Source of the DNA: Acidiferrobacterales bacterium
Lineage (GTDB): Bacteria > Pseudomonadota > Gammaproteobacteria > Acidiferrobacterales > Sulfurifustaceae
Direction of reading: 5' to 3'
Length of the DNA stretch: 11,637 nt
NCBI GenBank assembly: GCA_015492195.1
Contig: WGFP01000235.1
Span: 1 to 11,637 of the forward strand
Positions 1-8,548 of the stretch are shown here, piece after piece. Position 1 is the first letter of the stretch. Every line of letters starts with the position of its first letter. A model generated the notes under the pieces. That model worked only from the letters and a program-made list of their open reading frames with translations. It was not told the origin of the DNA and searched no databases. The position numbers and the translations under genes were made by a program.

Positions 1-629
1 CCATGGAGGCGTTCGGCGTCCCGGATCAGATGGCAAAGGGCAAGGTGGAAGTCAAGTCGACGCTTGCTTGGGCCGGTTCCCCGGCGAATCCCAAACTTAA
101 AGCGATCGACGGCAAGGTCGAACTCACGGCAAAAAAAGGGCGTTTCTTGAAGGTTGAACAGGGCGCCTCGCGGCTCTTCGGACTTTTGGATCTGAGTTCC
201 ATCGGGCGCTACCTGGTGCTTGATTTCAGCCCCTTGTTCGGCAAGGGGTTTATCTTCAACAAGATTGAAGGGCACATTTCGGTCGAAAAGGGAAATGCCT
301 ATACCCGCGATTTCACGATCAGGGCCCCCTCCGCCAAGCTCGCAATCGGGGGACGCATTGGCCTGGTCGAAGAGGATTACGACCTGGTGCTGGAGGTGGA
401 ACCCCAACTGAGCGACAGCCTGACGCTGACCAGCTTGGGAATATGGGGTCCCCAGGTCGCCGTGGCGGTATTGGCGATCCAAAAACTCTTCAAGAAGCAG
501 ATCGCCGAGGGTACCCGTGTGACCTATGTGGTTAAGGGGCCGTGGGACAACCCCAAGGTAATCAAATCCGTAAAGAAAGAAAAACCAAAAGCCGATGTCG
601 AAGAGACTGAAACCGAATCGGATGAATAA
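1..629 (+). CDS. yhdP: YhdP family AsmA-like envelope protein, C-terminal part
   Basis: This is the 3' end of a much larger gene. The reading frame is open from the window edge, and the stop is TAA at 627-629. About 209 residues are visible, whereas the family is usually around 1,270 aa. The visible part has the typical C-terminal YhdP/AsmA_2-like pattern: a segment like 'RLFGLLDLSSIGRYLVLDFS', then 'GKGFIFNKIEGH', a 'APSAKLAIGGRIGL' stretch, and near the end 'YVVKGPWDNP', followed by a charged Lys/Glu tail. In E. coli, YhdP is an inner-membrane-anchored periplasmic protein that, with TamB and YdbH, moves phospholipids to the outer membrane. That role is known from the family and is not shown here. 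Its position upstream of tldD matches other gammaproteobacteria. The ATG at 3 is an internal codon, not the start. Confidence 0.9.
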   Translation, partial: MEAFGVPDQMAKGKVEVKSTLAWAGSPANPKLKAIDGKVELTAKKGRFLKVEQGASRLFGLLDLSSIGRYLVLDFSPLFGKGFIFNKIEGHISVEKGNAYTRDFTIRAPSAKLAIGGRIGLVEEDYDLVLEVEPQLSDSLTLTSLGIWGPQVAVAVLAIQKLFKKQIAEGTRVTYVVKGPWDNPKVIKSVKKEKPKADVEETETESDE

Positions 630-664
630 CGCATTCGCGGTGCTTCAATGATATGCTTGTCTGC

Positions 665-1039
665 ATGCAGCGAATCTTCCCATTTTTCTTCATTTTGCTT
701 TCTTACATCCCGGCGGCAGAAGGCGGAGACACGTTCCCGACGCAGGGCGGGACGCCGGGGGTAACGATTACCGCGGACCAGTGGGCGCGCCCCCGCGACG
801 GTGATGCGATGCGACGCTTGCCCGGCCTGGATCGCTTGGTCGGCGATTTTGACAGGCAGCCGGACGGCCGCATCCTGATCCGGCATGGGAGCGGGGATGC
901 GGCGATACTTTGGGCGGAGGAATTGCGCTCGTGGCTGGTGGCGCTGGGAATCCCGTCGGCGCGGGTCAGCCTCGAACAGGTACCGGGCATCGGTAATTTT
1001 CTTGTGCTTGAAGTGCGCAGTTACGGGGGCAATCCATGA
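665..1039 (+). CDS. Small putative secreted protein of unknown function
   Basis: I do not recognise this gene. It encodes about 124 aa from the ATG at 665, or 128 aa from an in-frame ATG at 653. Neither start has a good ribosome binding site. I prefer 665 because a positively charged Met-Gln-Arg then leads directly into a hydrophobic stretch (FPFFFILLSYIPAA), giving a plausible Sec signal peptide with cleavage near Ala-Ala-Glu. The mature part has a C-terminal block of about 50 residues predicted as strand-helix-strand: 'RILIRHGSGD', then 'WAEELRSWLVALGI', then 'FLVLEVRS'. This superficially recalls OmpA-like peptidoglycan-binding folds, but I see no diagnostic OmpA motif, so that is only a guess. 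The stop overlaps the next gene's ATG (ATGA at 1036-1039), which indicates translational coupling with the nitrilase and supports this being a real gene. Confidence 0.72.
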   Translation: MQRIFPFFFILLSYIPAAEGGDTFPTQGGTPGVTITADQWARPRDGDAMRRLPGLDRLVGDFDRQPDGRILIRHGSGDAAILWAEELRSWLVALGIPSARVSLEQVPGIGNFLVLEVRSYGGNP

Positions 1040-1848
1040 GCCGGATGGCGGCGGTGCAGATGGCCTCCGGGCCGCAGGTGTCGGCCAACCTGACCGAGGC
1101 CGCGCGCCTGATTGCGACGGCGGCCGCTAAAGGCGCGAAACTGGTGGCGCTGCCCGAGAACTTCGCCCTCATGCCCGTGCGGGAGTCCGATCGTCTTGCG
1201 GTCGCCGAGGCGGACGGTCACGGCCCCCTTCAGGACTATTTGTCGGAGAAGGCGCGGGAACATCGCGTGTGGCTGGTCGGCGGCACCATTCCCCTGAAGG
1301 CGAGGGAGAAAGGCAAGCTGCGCGCCGCCTGTCTGTTGTTTAATGACCGCGGCGAGCGGGTGGCGCGGTATGACAAGATGCACCTCTTCGACGTCAAGCT
1401 TGGAAACGGGGAGCACTATCACGAATCAAACTTTTTCGAAGCCGGCGCGGAAACCGTCGTGGCCGACACCCCCTTCGGCAGGATGGGGTTGGCGGTGTGT
1501 TACGATTTGCGTTTTCCTGAGTTATTCCGGCGCATGCTGGATCAAGGCGCGGAACTGTTTGTCGTCCCGTCCGCGTTTACGGCGCATACCGGCCGGGCGC
1601 ATTGGGAAACCCTGGTGCGGGCGCGCGCGATCGAGAACCTGGCCTATGTCATCGCCCCGGACCAGGGGGGTTACCATGTCAACGGCCGCGAGACCCACGG
1701 CGACAGCATGATCGTAAGCCCCTGGGGCGAGGTGCTGGACCGGCTCGCCCGCGGATCGGGCGTGGTGATCGCCGATTGTCCTTCCGAACGCCTGCAACAC
1801 ACGCGGGAGAGCCTCCCCAGCATTCGACACAGGAAGAACTTGGTATGA
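1036..1848 (+). CDS. Nit-family carbon-nitrogen hydrolase (likely deaminated glutathione amidase type)
   Basis: This is a 270-aa carbon-nitrogen hydrolase of the nitrilase superfamily, with the usual length of a single-domain Nit protein. The Glu-Lys-Cys catalytic triad is visible: Glu41 in 'ALPENF', Lys114 in 'RYDKMHLFDV' and Cys155 in 'AVCYDLRFPELFR'. The last motif, with 'KMHLFD', is characteristic of the Nit1/YbeM branch, whose studied members hydrolyse the amide of deaminated glutathione, a metabolite-repair reaction in the cytoplasm. The exact substrate here is inferred. The ATG at 1036 follows a G-rich Shine-Dalgarno-like stretch (about 1025-1029) and overlaps the previous stop by ATGA. 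Its own stop overlaps the tldD start in the same way (ATGA at 1845-1848). A nitrilase between yhdP and tldD is a recurring arrangement in Pseudomonas and related bacteria. Confidence 0.92.
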   Translation: MSRMAAVQMASGPQVSANLTEAARLIATAAAKGAKLVALPENFALMPVRESDRLAVAEADGHGPLQDYLSEKAREHRVWLVGGTIPLKAREKGKLRAACLLFNDRGERVARYDKMHLFDVKLGNGEHYHESNFFEAGAETVVADTPFGRMGLAVCYDLRFPELFRRMLDQGAELFVVPSAFTAHTGRAHWETLVRARAIENLAYVIAPDQGGYHVNGRETHGDSMIVSPWGEVLDRLARGSGVVIADCPSERLQHTRESLPSIRHRKNLV

Positions 1849-3287
1849 GCGGCGGACTTAAACAAGCCAGGAAAGCCCTGCTCGATCCCGCCGGCATCGG
1901 CGAATGCGAACTTGAGCGCTTGATGGCGAACCTTATGACCGGCCGCGTGGATTATGCCGATCTCTATTTTCAATACAGCCGCCATGAGTCGTGGTCGCTG
2001 GAAGAGGGCCGGGTAAAATCCGGCAGCCACAACATCGAACAGGGCGTGGGCGTGCGCGCGGTCAGCGGGGAAAAGACGGGTTTCGCCTATTCCGATGAGA
2101 TCGTGATGCCGGCCCTGTTGGAAGCGGCGACCACGGCGCGCGCGATTGCGCGTCAAGGAGGAAAGGCGTCCGTACCCATCACCTGGCGCGGCGGCGGCGG
2201 GCTGCGGCTTTATGAATCCACGGATCCGCTTGCCGGTCTTGCGGATGACGCCAAGGTCGGCTTGCTTGAGCGGGTGGAAGCGGAGGCGCGCGCCCAGGAC
2301 CCGCGGGTCAAGCAGGTGATGGCGAATCTGGCCGCCGTGCACGAGGTGATCCTGGTCGCGCGCAGCGACGGCGTGCTCACGGGCGACGTGCGCCCGCTTG
2401 TGCGGCTGAATGTCACCGTCATCGTGGAACAAAACGGTCGGCGCGAGCAGGGAACGGCCGGCGGCGGCGGACGTTTTGCCTACCGGTATTTTCTGGACGA
2501 TGACACGGCGCTCGGTTACGCGCGTGAGGCGGTGCGTCAGGCCCTGGTCAACCTTGAATCCATCGAAGCGCCCGCGGGCACGCTGCAAGTGGTGTTGGGA
2601 CCGGGCTGGCCGGGCATTCTGCTGCACGAGGCCATCGGCCACGGCCTTGAAGGGGATTTCAACCGCAAGGGCACCTCGGCCTTTGCCGGGCGCATCGGCG
2701 AGCAGGTGGCCTCGGAGCAATGCACCGTGGTTGATGACGGCACGCTCCCGGACCGACGCGGGTCCTTGAACGTGGACGACGAGGGCACGCCCACGCAACG
2801 GACGGTCCTGATCGAGCACGGCATTCTCAAGGGCTATATGCAGGACACGCTCAACGCGCGCCTGACAAAAACGGCGCCGACCGGCAACGGCCGTCGCGAA
2901 TCCTATGCCCATCTGCCGATGCCGCGCATGACCAACACCTACATGCTCGCCGGGCAGTACGACCCGGCGGAGATTATCGCCTCGGTCGAGAAGGGCCTGT
3001 ATGCCGTCAATTTCGGCGGCGGCCAGGTGGACATCACCTCGGGCAAATTCGTGTTTTCCGCCAGCGAAGCCTATCTGATCGAGAAAGGAAAAGTCACCCG
3101 TCCGGTCAAGGGCGCAACCCTGATCGGCAGCGGCCCGGAGGTGCTGACCCGCGTGGGCATGGTGGGCAACGATCTCAAACTCGACCCGGGCGTGGGAACC
3201 TGCGGCAAGGACGGACAGAGCGTGCCCGTCGGGGTCGGTCAGCCCACCCTGCGCATCGACGGCCTGACGGTGGGAGGGACCCGATAA
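1845..3287 (+). CDS. tldD: Metalloprotease subunit TldD
   Basis: TldD is the zinc-bearing subunit of the TldD/TldE (PmbA) cytoplasmic protease. In E. coli the pair removes the leader of modified peptides such as microcin B17 and degrades unfolded peptides such as CcdA. The protein has 480 aa, matching the family. The zinc motif HExxxH is at residues 261-266 (HEAIGH), and a conserved C-terminal Cys453 in 'GTCGKDGQ' sits where the third zinc ligand is known in E. coli. 'SGSHNIEQGVGVRAV' and 'GEGDF/GLEGDFNRKG'-like stretches are also typical. I place the start at ATG 1845 rather than at the longer upstream frame. It overlaps the nitrilase stop (ATGA), has AGGAAG at 1831-1836 with 8-nt spacing, and gives the normal family N-terminus. 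The partner subunit gene follows after 2 nt. Confidence 0.96.
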   Translation: MSGGLKQARKALLDPAGIGECELERLMANLMTGRVDYADLYFQYSRHESWSLEEGRVKSGSHNIEQGVGVRAVSGEKTGFAYSDEIVMPALLEAATTARAIARQGGKASVPITWRGGGGLRLYESTDPLAGLADDAKVGLLERVEAEARAQDPRVKQVMANLAAVHEVILVARSDGVLTGDVRPLVRLNVTVIVEQNGRREQGTAGGGGRFAYRYFLDDDTALGYAREAVRQALVNLESIEAPAGTLQVVLGPGWPGILLHEAIGHGLEGDFNRKGTSAFAGRIGEQVASEQCTVVDDGTLPDRRGSLNVDDEGTPTQRTVLIEHGILKGYMQDTLNARLTKTAPTGNGRRESYAHLPMPRMTNTYMLAGQYDPAEIIASVEKGLYAVNFGGGQVDITSGKFVFSASEAYLIEKGKVTRPVKGATLIGSGPEVLTRVGMVGNDLKLDPGVGTCGKDGQSVPVGVGQPTLRIDGLTVGGTR

Positions 3288-3289
3288 AT

Positions 3290-4672
3290 ATGAGGACAAA
3301 AGACAAAAAACAGAAGATAGAACACAGATATTTATCTTCTCTCTCCGATCTTACGTCTTCCGAGCGCCTCACTGATCTGATCGATACGGTGTTAACGGAA
3401 GCAAAAAGGCAGGGGGCGAGCAGCGCCGAGGCCGGTGCCAATCTTGCGCAGGGCCTGTCGTTGACCGTGCGCCTGGGTGAACTCGAGACCGTGGAGCATA
3501 CCCGCGACAAGGGGCTCGGCATCACGGTGTATTTCGGACAACGCAGCGGCTCCGCCAGCACCACGGACTTCACCCCGGCTGCCTTGCGCGACACGGTGCG
3601 CGCGGCCTGCACCATTGCCCGGTACACCGCCGAGGATGCGTGCACCGGGCTTGCCGACCCGGACCGGCTGGCGAAAGACATTCCCGATCTCGACCTTCAT
3701 CATCCATGGAACCCGAAGATGGAGACGGCGATCGACCTGGCGCAATTGTGTGAGGACTCGGCGCGCCGCCTGGATTCCCGGATCAGCAATTCCGAAGGGG
3801 CGACGTTGTCGACGCACGAGGGGCTGGAAGTCTACGGCAACACCCACGGTTTTCTCGGCACGGTCGCCGCCACGCGCCACAGCCTGAGCGCGAGCATCAT
3901 CGCCCAGGACGAAAAAGGCATGCAGCGTGACTACTGGTATACCGTTTCCCGAATGTCGTCGGGCCTTGAGCCGCCCGAGGCGGTCGGGAAACAGGCCGCC
4001 GCGCGCGCACTCAGGCGCCTGGGCGCGCGCAAGCTTTCCACCAGGCGGTGTTCCGTCGTTTATGAAGCCCCGGTTGCCGCGAGTCTTTTATCGCATTTTG
4101 TCAGTGCGGTGAGCGGCGGCAATTTGTACCGGCAGGCGTCGTTTTTGCTGAATCACATCGGCAAACCGGTATTCGCCGATCATGTGCATATTTATGAGCA
4201 GCCGCATCTGAAAGCGGCCCTGGGCAGCGCCGCGTTTGACGGCGAAGGCGTGGCGACCGCGCCCCGCGATCTGGTCAAGGACGGCGTCCTTGAGGGCTAT
4301 GTGCTCGATTCCTATTCGGCGCGCAAGCTCAAAATGCAAACGACGGGCAACGCCGGGGGTGTGCACAACCTTACGATTGAACCCGGAGACCGGGATCTGA
4401 CCGGCTTGCTGAAGCAGATGGATACCGGTTTGCTTGTCACCGAATTCATCGGGTTCGGCGTCAACGTCGTGACCGGCGACTATTCACGCGGGGCGGCGGG
4501 TTTCTGGATAGAAAACGGCGAGATTCAATACCCGGTTGAGGAAATCACCATCGCCGGCAACCTCAAGGACATGTTCAGGGGACTGGTCGCCGTCGGAAAT
4601 GACGTGGACACGCGCGGCAACATCCGCACGGGTTCCATTCTGTTGGACAACATGGCCGTGGCGGGAAGCTAG
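3290..4672 (+). CDS. pmbA: TldE/PmbA subunit of the TldD-TldE protease
   Basis: This is the second, non-zinc subunit of the TldD/TldE protease, 460 aa against about 450 in E. coli. Recognisable family segments are 'LGITVYFGQRSGSAS' (about residues 77-91), 'PDLDLHHPWNP', 'SNSEGA', 'LEGYVLDSYSARKL' and, near the end, 'LKDMFRGLVAVGNDVDTR'. No HExxxH is present, as expected for TldE. The ATG at 3290 lies 2 nt after the tldD stop, with GGGAGGG at 3272-3278 as a somewhat distant ribosome binding site. No other plausible in-frame start exists before the conserved region begins around residue 25. The first 24 codons are therefore unusual: they are AT-rich, Lys/Arg/Ser-rich, and encoded by a heptamer-repeat element (see the repeat feature). 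The rest of the gene has the high G+C of its neighbours. Confidence 0.94.
   Translation: MRTKDKKQKIEHRYLSSLSDLTSSERLTDLIDTVLTEAKRQGASSAEAGANLAQGLSLTVRLGELETVEHTRDKGLGITVYFGQRSGSASTTDFTPAALRDTVRAACTIARYTAEDACTGLADPDRLAKDIPDLDLHHPWNPKMETAIDLAQLCEDSARRLDSRISNSEGATLSTHEGLEVYGNTHGFLGTVAATRHSLSASIIAQDEKGMQRDYWYTVSRMSSGLEPPEAVGKQAAARALRRLGARKLSTRRCSVVYEAPVAASLLSHFVSAVSGGNLYRQASFLLNHIGKPVFADHVHIYEQPHLKAALGSAAFDGEGVATAPRDLVKDGVLEGYVLDSYSARKLKMQTTGNAGGVHNLTIEPGDRDLTGLLKQMDTGLLVTEFIGFGVNVVTGDYSRGAAGFWIENGEIQYPVEEITIAGNLKDMFRGLVAVGNDVDTRGNIRTGSILLDNMAVAGS
3294..3362 (+). repeat. Two opposed arrays of degenerate heptamers (purine arm, then pyrimidine arm)
   Basis: Positions 3294-3328 divide into five 7-base units (GGACAAA, AGACAAA, AAACAGA, AGATAGA, ACACAGA) with consensus near AGACARA. 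After a short spacer, 3335-3362 divides into four units (TCTTCTC, TCTCCGA, TCTTACG, TCTTCCG), pyrimidine-rich on the + strand. The arms contain one perfect 8-bp inverted repeat (3312-3319 with 3333-3340). The local base composition is far lower in G+C than the surrounding genes. The element lies at the tldD-pmbA junction and is translated as the first residues of PmbA. It resembles dispersed (AGACAGA)n-type short repeats seen between genes in some bacteria, but whether it is dispersed in this genome cannot be judged from one copy. Confidence 0.6.
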
Positions 4673-4760
4673 GCCGCGCACTTCCCTCTCGGTATCACCA
4701 GCTAATTGGAAATTGTTCCGCGCTTCAGGCGAATTAAAGCTGAGCGGGAATAAGTCGGTA

Positions 4761-4769
4761 TGCTAAAAT
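4761..4769 (+). promoter_or_regulatory. Putative extended -10 promoter for mgtE
   Basis: TGCTAAAAT matches the extended -10 pattern TGnTAnAAT (one mismatch to TATAAT, with the TG dinucleotide in place). It lies about 65 nt before the mgtE start, in the 162-nt gap between pmbA and mgtE (4673-4834). No good -35 is present at 16-18 bp; TTAAAG at 4734-4739 is too far. Extended -10 promoters can work without one. The rest of the gap shows only short imperfect inverted repeats and no convincing terminator for pmbA. Confidence 0.4.
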
Positions 4770-4834
4770 TCGTGAACTCGCGCAGCTCAGGCGAGCGCGA
4801 TCCTCGATAGGCATGCTTGAAGACGGATGGAGCC

Positions 4835-6190
4835 ATGGCCACGGTGCGCGAACAAAAAGAACCCAATCACCTGAAATGGCTCCAGGCTGCTTTGGAAGAG
4901 GGTGCCTCTGACAGGGTCCGCGATATCCTGGCCGATCTTCATCCGGCGGACATCGCCAGTCTCCTCGAAAGCATCCCGCCGGAACAGCGCCCCCTTGTTT
5001 GGGGCCAGGTTGACAGCCGGCTTATCGGTGAAATCCTCCTCGAGCTTCCCGAGACGGTACGCGCCGACCTCGTCAAGCTGATGGACGACAAGGCCCTGGT
5101 CGCCGCGGCCAGGACGCTCGATACCGATGACATCGCCGACCTTATCCCCGAACTTCCGGACGAGGTAATCGCGGAAGTCCTGTTCGCCCTGGACAAGCAG
5201 GACCGGCAGCGGTTGGATGCGGTGCTTTCCTATCCGGAGGACACGGCGGGCGGTCTGATGAACGTGGACGCCGTGACCGTGCGGGAGAACATCACCCTCG
5301 AGGTCGTATTGCGGTATCTGCGCCGGCGCGGGGAATTGCCGGAATCCACCGACAAACTGTTTGTGGTGGACCGAAACGATCATTTGCTCGGTACGCTGAC
5401 GATCTCGAAGCTGTTGACGTCGGATACCGCCATGCGCGTTTCCCAGATCGTGGATCACGACGGCGTTAAGTTCACGGCGCTGACGCCGGCCAAGGAAGTC
5501 GCCGCCGCCTTCGAGCGCTACAACCTGATTTCGGCGCCGGTGGTGGACGAAGCCAATCGTCTGTTGGGACGCATCACCGTTGACGACGTGGTGGACGTCA
5601 TTCGCGAGGAGGCGGACCATTCGGTGATGGCCCCGGCGGGTCTGAGCGAAGAGGTGGATATCTTCGCGCCGGTGGCGCGCAGCAGCCGCGATCGCGCCGT
5701 ATGGCTGGGCGTCAATCTGGTCACGGCCGTGATCGCTTCCTGGGTCATCGGCCTTTTTGAACAGACCATTGAGAAGGTGGTGGCGCTGGCGGTCCTGATG
5801 CCGATTGTGGCGAGCATGGGCGGCAATGCCGGGATCCAGACCCTGACGCTTGTGGTGCGCGGCCTGTCTCTGGGCACCATTACCGACAGCAACGCCAGAC
5901 GGTTGTTGGCCAAGGAGCTGATGGTAAGCGGGTTGAACGGCCTTTTATGGGCGCTGCTGGTGGCCCTGGTGGCCATGCTCTGGTACAACAATTTTATGCT
6001 GGCCCTGTTGATCGCCCTGGCGATGGTGATTAACCTTGCATTTGCCGCGCTTTCCGGGGTTACCATCCCGATTCTTGTGCGCAAGCTGGGCATTGATCCG
6101 GCGCTCGCAAGCGGGGTGATCCTGACCACCGTAACTGACGTGGTGGGCTTCTTCGCCTTTCTGGGTCTGGCGGCCCTGTTTTTGGTTTGA
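4835..6190 (+). CDS. mgtE: MgtE-family magnesium transporter/channel
   Basis: This is an inner-membrane Mg2+ channel/transporter of 451 aa, the usual MgtE length. The order is: MgtE N domain of helical repeats (about residues 13-130, with 'LHPADIASLLESIPPEQR' and 'LDTDDIADLIPELPDE'); a CBS pair (about 140-260, including 'SYPEDTAGGLMN' and 'GRITVDDVVDVI'), which senses cytoplasmic Mg2+ in the studied homologues; then five membrane helices (about 287-451). The pore signature 'PIVASMGGNAGIQT' (323-336) is present. Asp435 in 'TTVTDVVGFFAF' corresponds to the conserved pore Asp that binds Mg2+ in the Thermus protein. I chose ATG 4835; an in-frame TTG at 4817 would add six residues and cannot be excluded. 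In several related genomes mgtE follows ptsI directly. Here it lies near the pts operon but on the opposite strand. Confidence 0.95.
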   Translation: MATVREQKEPNHLKWLQAALEEGASDRVRDILADLHPADIASLLESIPPEQRPLVWGQVDSRLIGEILLELPETVRADLVKLMDDKALVAAARTLDTDDIADLIPELPDEVIAEVLFALDKQDRQRLDAVLSYPEDTAGGLMNVDAVTVRENITLEVVLRYLRRRGELPESTDKLFVVDRNDHLLGTLTISKLLTSDTAMRVSQIVDHDGVKFTALTPAKEVAAAFERYNLISAPVVDEANRLLGRITVDDVVDVIREEADHSVMAPAGLSEEVDIFAPVARSSRDRAVWLGVNLVTAVIASWVIGLFEQTIEKVVALAVLMPIVASMGGNAGIQTLTLVVRGLSLGTITDSNARRLLAKELMVSGLNGLLWALLVALVAMLWYNNFMLALLIALAMVINLAFAALSGVTIPILVRKLGIDPALASGVILTTVTDVVGFFAFLGLAALFLV

Positions 6191-6214
6191 CGCAAATCCC
6201 GGCGTCGCTATGAT
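6187..6214 (+). promoter_or_regulatory. Strong sigma70-like promoter overlapping the mgtE stop codon
   Basis: TTGACG (6187-6192) and TATGAT (6209-6214) are separated by 16 bp. Each hexamer has one mismatch to the sigma70 consensus. The -35 box contains the mgtE TGA stop. Transcription would begin near 6221 and reach the WYL-domain gene at 6385, leaving a leader of about 164 nt. This is the best promoter match I see in the window. It suggests the downstream gene is expressed separately from mgtE. Confidence 0.6.
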
Positions 6215-6220
6215 AGATAA

Positions 6221-6384
6221 GGAGGGCCGGGAAGGTGGTGCGGCGCGTGAAACACGCCCGCCGGAGCCGGCCGCGTAAGGCTTAAAATCGACCTTTTATC
6301 CGGAGGTTTTGCGGCGCCCGCGCGGCTGTGCCATATTTATGCAGGAAGACAGGAAATACGGAGTCTTTGTTGAAGGAAAGCAAC
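6221..6384 (+). promoter_or_regulatory. GC-rich structured leader before the WYL-domain gene
   Basis: This is a non-coding stretch between the predicted transcription start and the start at 6385. It holds a hairpin with an 8-bp bulged stem and AAA loop (6241-6249 with 6253-6260) followed by further CCGG-rich self-complementary sequence. A consensus ribosome binding site, AAGGAGG (6219-6225), stands 9 nt before a 16-codon frame starting GTG at 6235 and ending TAA at 6283-6285. That frame is rich in Arg/Lys. A second 22-codon frame starts at ATG 6210. I cannot assign it to any known riboswitch or leader peptide. Function, if any, is inferred only from its length and structure. Confidence 0.3.
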
Positions 6385-6786
6385 ATGTTACCAAACATAC
6401 TGCAACTGATGACCCAGGCCATCAAGGAAAAACGTTGTGTGGCCGTCCGCTATCACGATCAGCGCCAGATCCGGGTGCTGGAACCCCACGCGATTTATAC
6501 CGATGAACGCGGGGAACTTGTTCTGGACGGTTATCAGACACGGGGGTATTCGTCTTCCGGTCGCCCGCCGCCTTTCTGGCGGCCGTTCCGCCTGAAGAAA
6601 ATCACCGCCGCCTCGGTGCTGAAAGAAACGTTTCAGCCGCGCGCCTCCGAGGGATTCAGCGCCAACCGCCTGAAGTACCAAAACGGCATGGTCGCGATCG
6701 TGCAGGACAACCGTCCCGCCTTTGTCTATCCCGCCCAAAGCACGGAGATGGGGCCGCATTTACCCGAGGGCCTGCGTCGCAATTAA
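6385..6786 (+). CDS. Stand-alone WYL-domain protein
   Basis: This is a 133-aa protein consisting essentially of one WYL-type domain. The pattern fits: 'AIKEKRCVAVRYHDQRQIRVLEPHAIY' (about 12-38), 'LVLDGYQTRGYSSSGRPPPFWRPFRLKKI' (46-73), then 'LKETFQP'. WYL domains are Sm-like beta barrels that usually act as ligand- or nucleic-acid-sensing parts of transcription factors. Here no helix-turn-helix is fused and none is encoded next door, so its partner and ligand are unknown. The ATG at 6385 is preceded by AGGAAAG (6374-6380) at good spacing. A longer reading from GTG 6328 has no ribosome binding site. The C-terminal 45 residues ('FSANRLKYQNG...VYPAQS') have no motif I recognise. The gene ends just before a hairpin terminator and faces ptsI. 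Confidence 0.8.
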   Translation: MLPNILQLMTQAIKEKRCVAVRYHDQRQIRVLEPHAIYTDERGELVLDGYQTRGYSSSGRPPPFWRPFRLKKITAASVLKETFQPRASEGFSANRLKYQNGMVAIVQDNRPAFVYPAQSTEMGPHLPEGLRRN

Positions 6787-6794
6787 GCAATCAC

Positions 6795-6811
6795 GCGGCT
6801 CCGCCTGGGGA

Positions 6812-6825
<14 letters not shown>
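6795..6825 (+). terminator. Perfect 13-bp hairpin, terminator between convergent genes
   Basis: Left arm GCGGCTCCGCCTG (6795-6807), loop GGGAT, right arm CAGGCGGAGCCGC (6813-6825), followed on the + strand by TTTCGTT. It lies 8 nt after the WYL gene stop, so it fits an intrinsic terminator for that gene. The right arm also encodes the last codons of the oppositely oriented ptsI, whose TGA (6814-6812) sits at the edge of the loop. On the - strand the following tract (GTGATTGCTT) is poor in T, so bidirectional action is uncertain. Confidence 0.75.

Positions 6826-8547
<1,722 letters not shown>

Positions 8548-8548
<1 letters not shown>

Noticed and set aside
1602..1844. Upstream extension of the tldD frame inside the nitrilase gene
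   Set aside because: TldD homologues start near 1845, where there is a ribosome binding site and an ATGA overlap. The extension is out-of-frame nitrilase sequence.
1671..3299. 542-codon open frame on the minus strand, opposite tldD
   Set aside because: The + strand encodes an unmistakable full-length TldD with zinc motif. Long antisense frames are common in high-G+C genes, and this one shows no recognisable protein motif.
3294..3362. CRISPR array or transposon end
   Set aside because: The units are 7 bases without unique spacers, there are no cas genes, and no transposase or target-site duplication is visible.
4663..4686. 6-bp inverted repeat (GGGAAG / CTTCCC) after pmbA as terminator
   Set aside because: The stem is short, the loop is 12 nt and no T tract follows. 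It could easily be chance.
4770..4834. Mg2+ riboswitch (M-box) or ykkC-like element before mgtE
   Set aside because: The leader after the putative promoter is only about 60 nt and I see no conserved M-box elements.
4787..5620. 277-codon minus-strand frame opposite mgtE
   Set aside because: It lies entirely over the conserved MgtE N and CBS domains and has no ribosome binding site or motif of its own.
6328..6384. GTG 6328 as start of the WYL-domain gene
   Set aside because: No ribosome binding site precedes it, while ATG 6385 has AGGAAAG at good spacing and fits the domain start.
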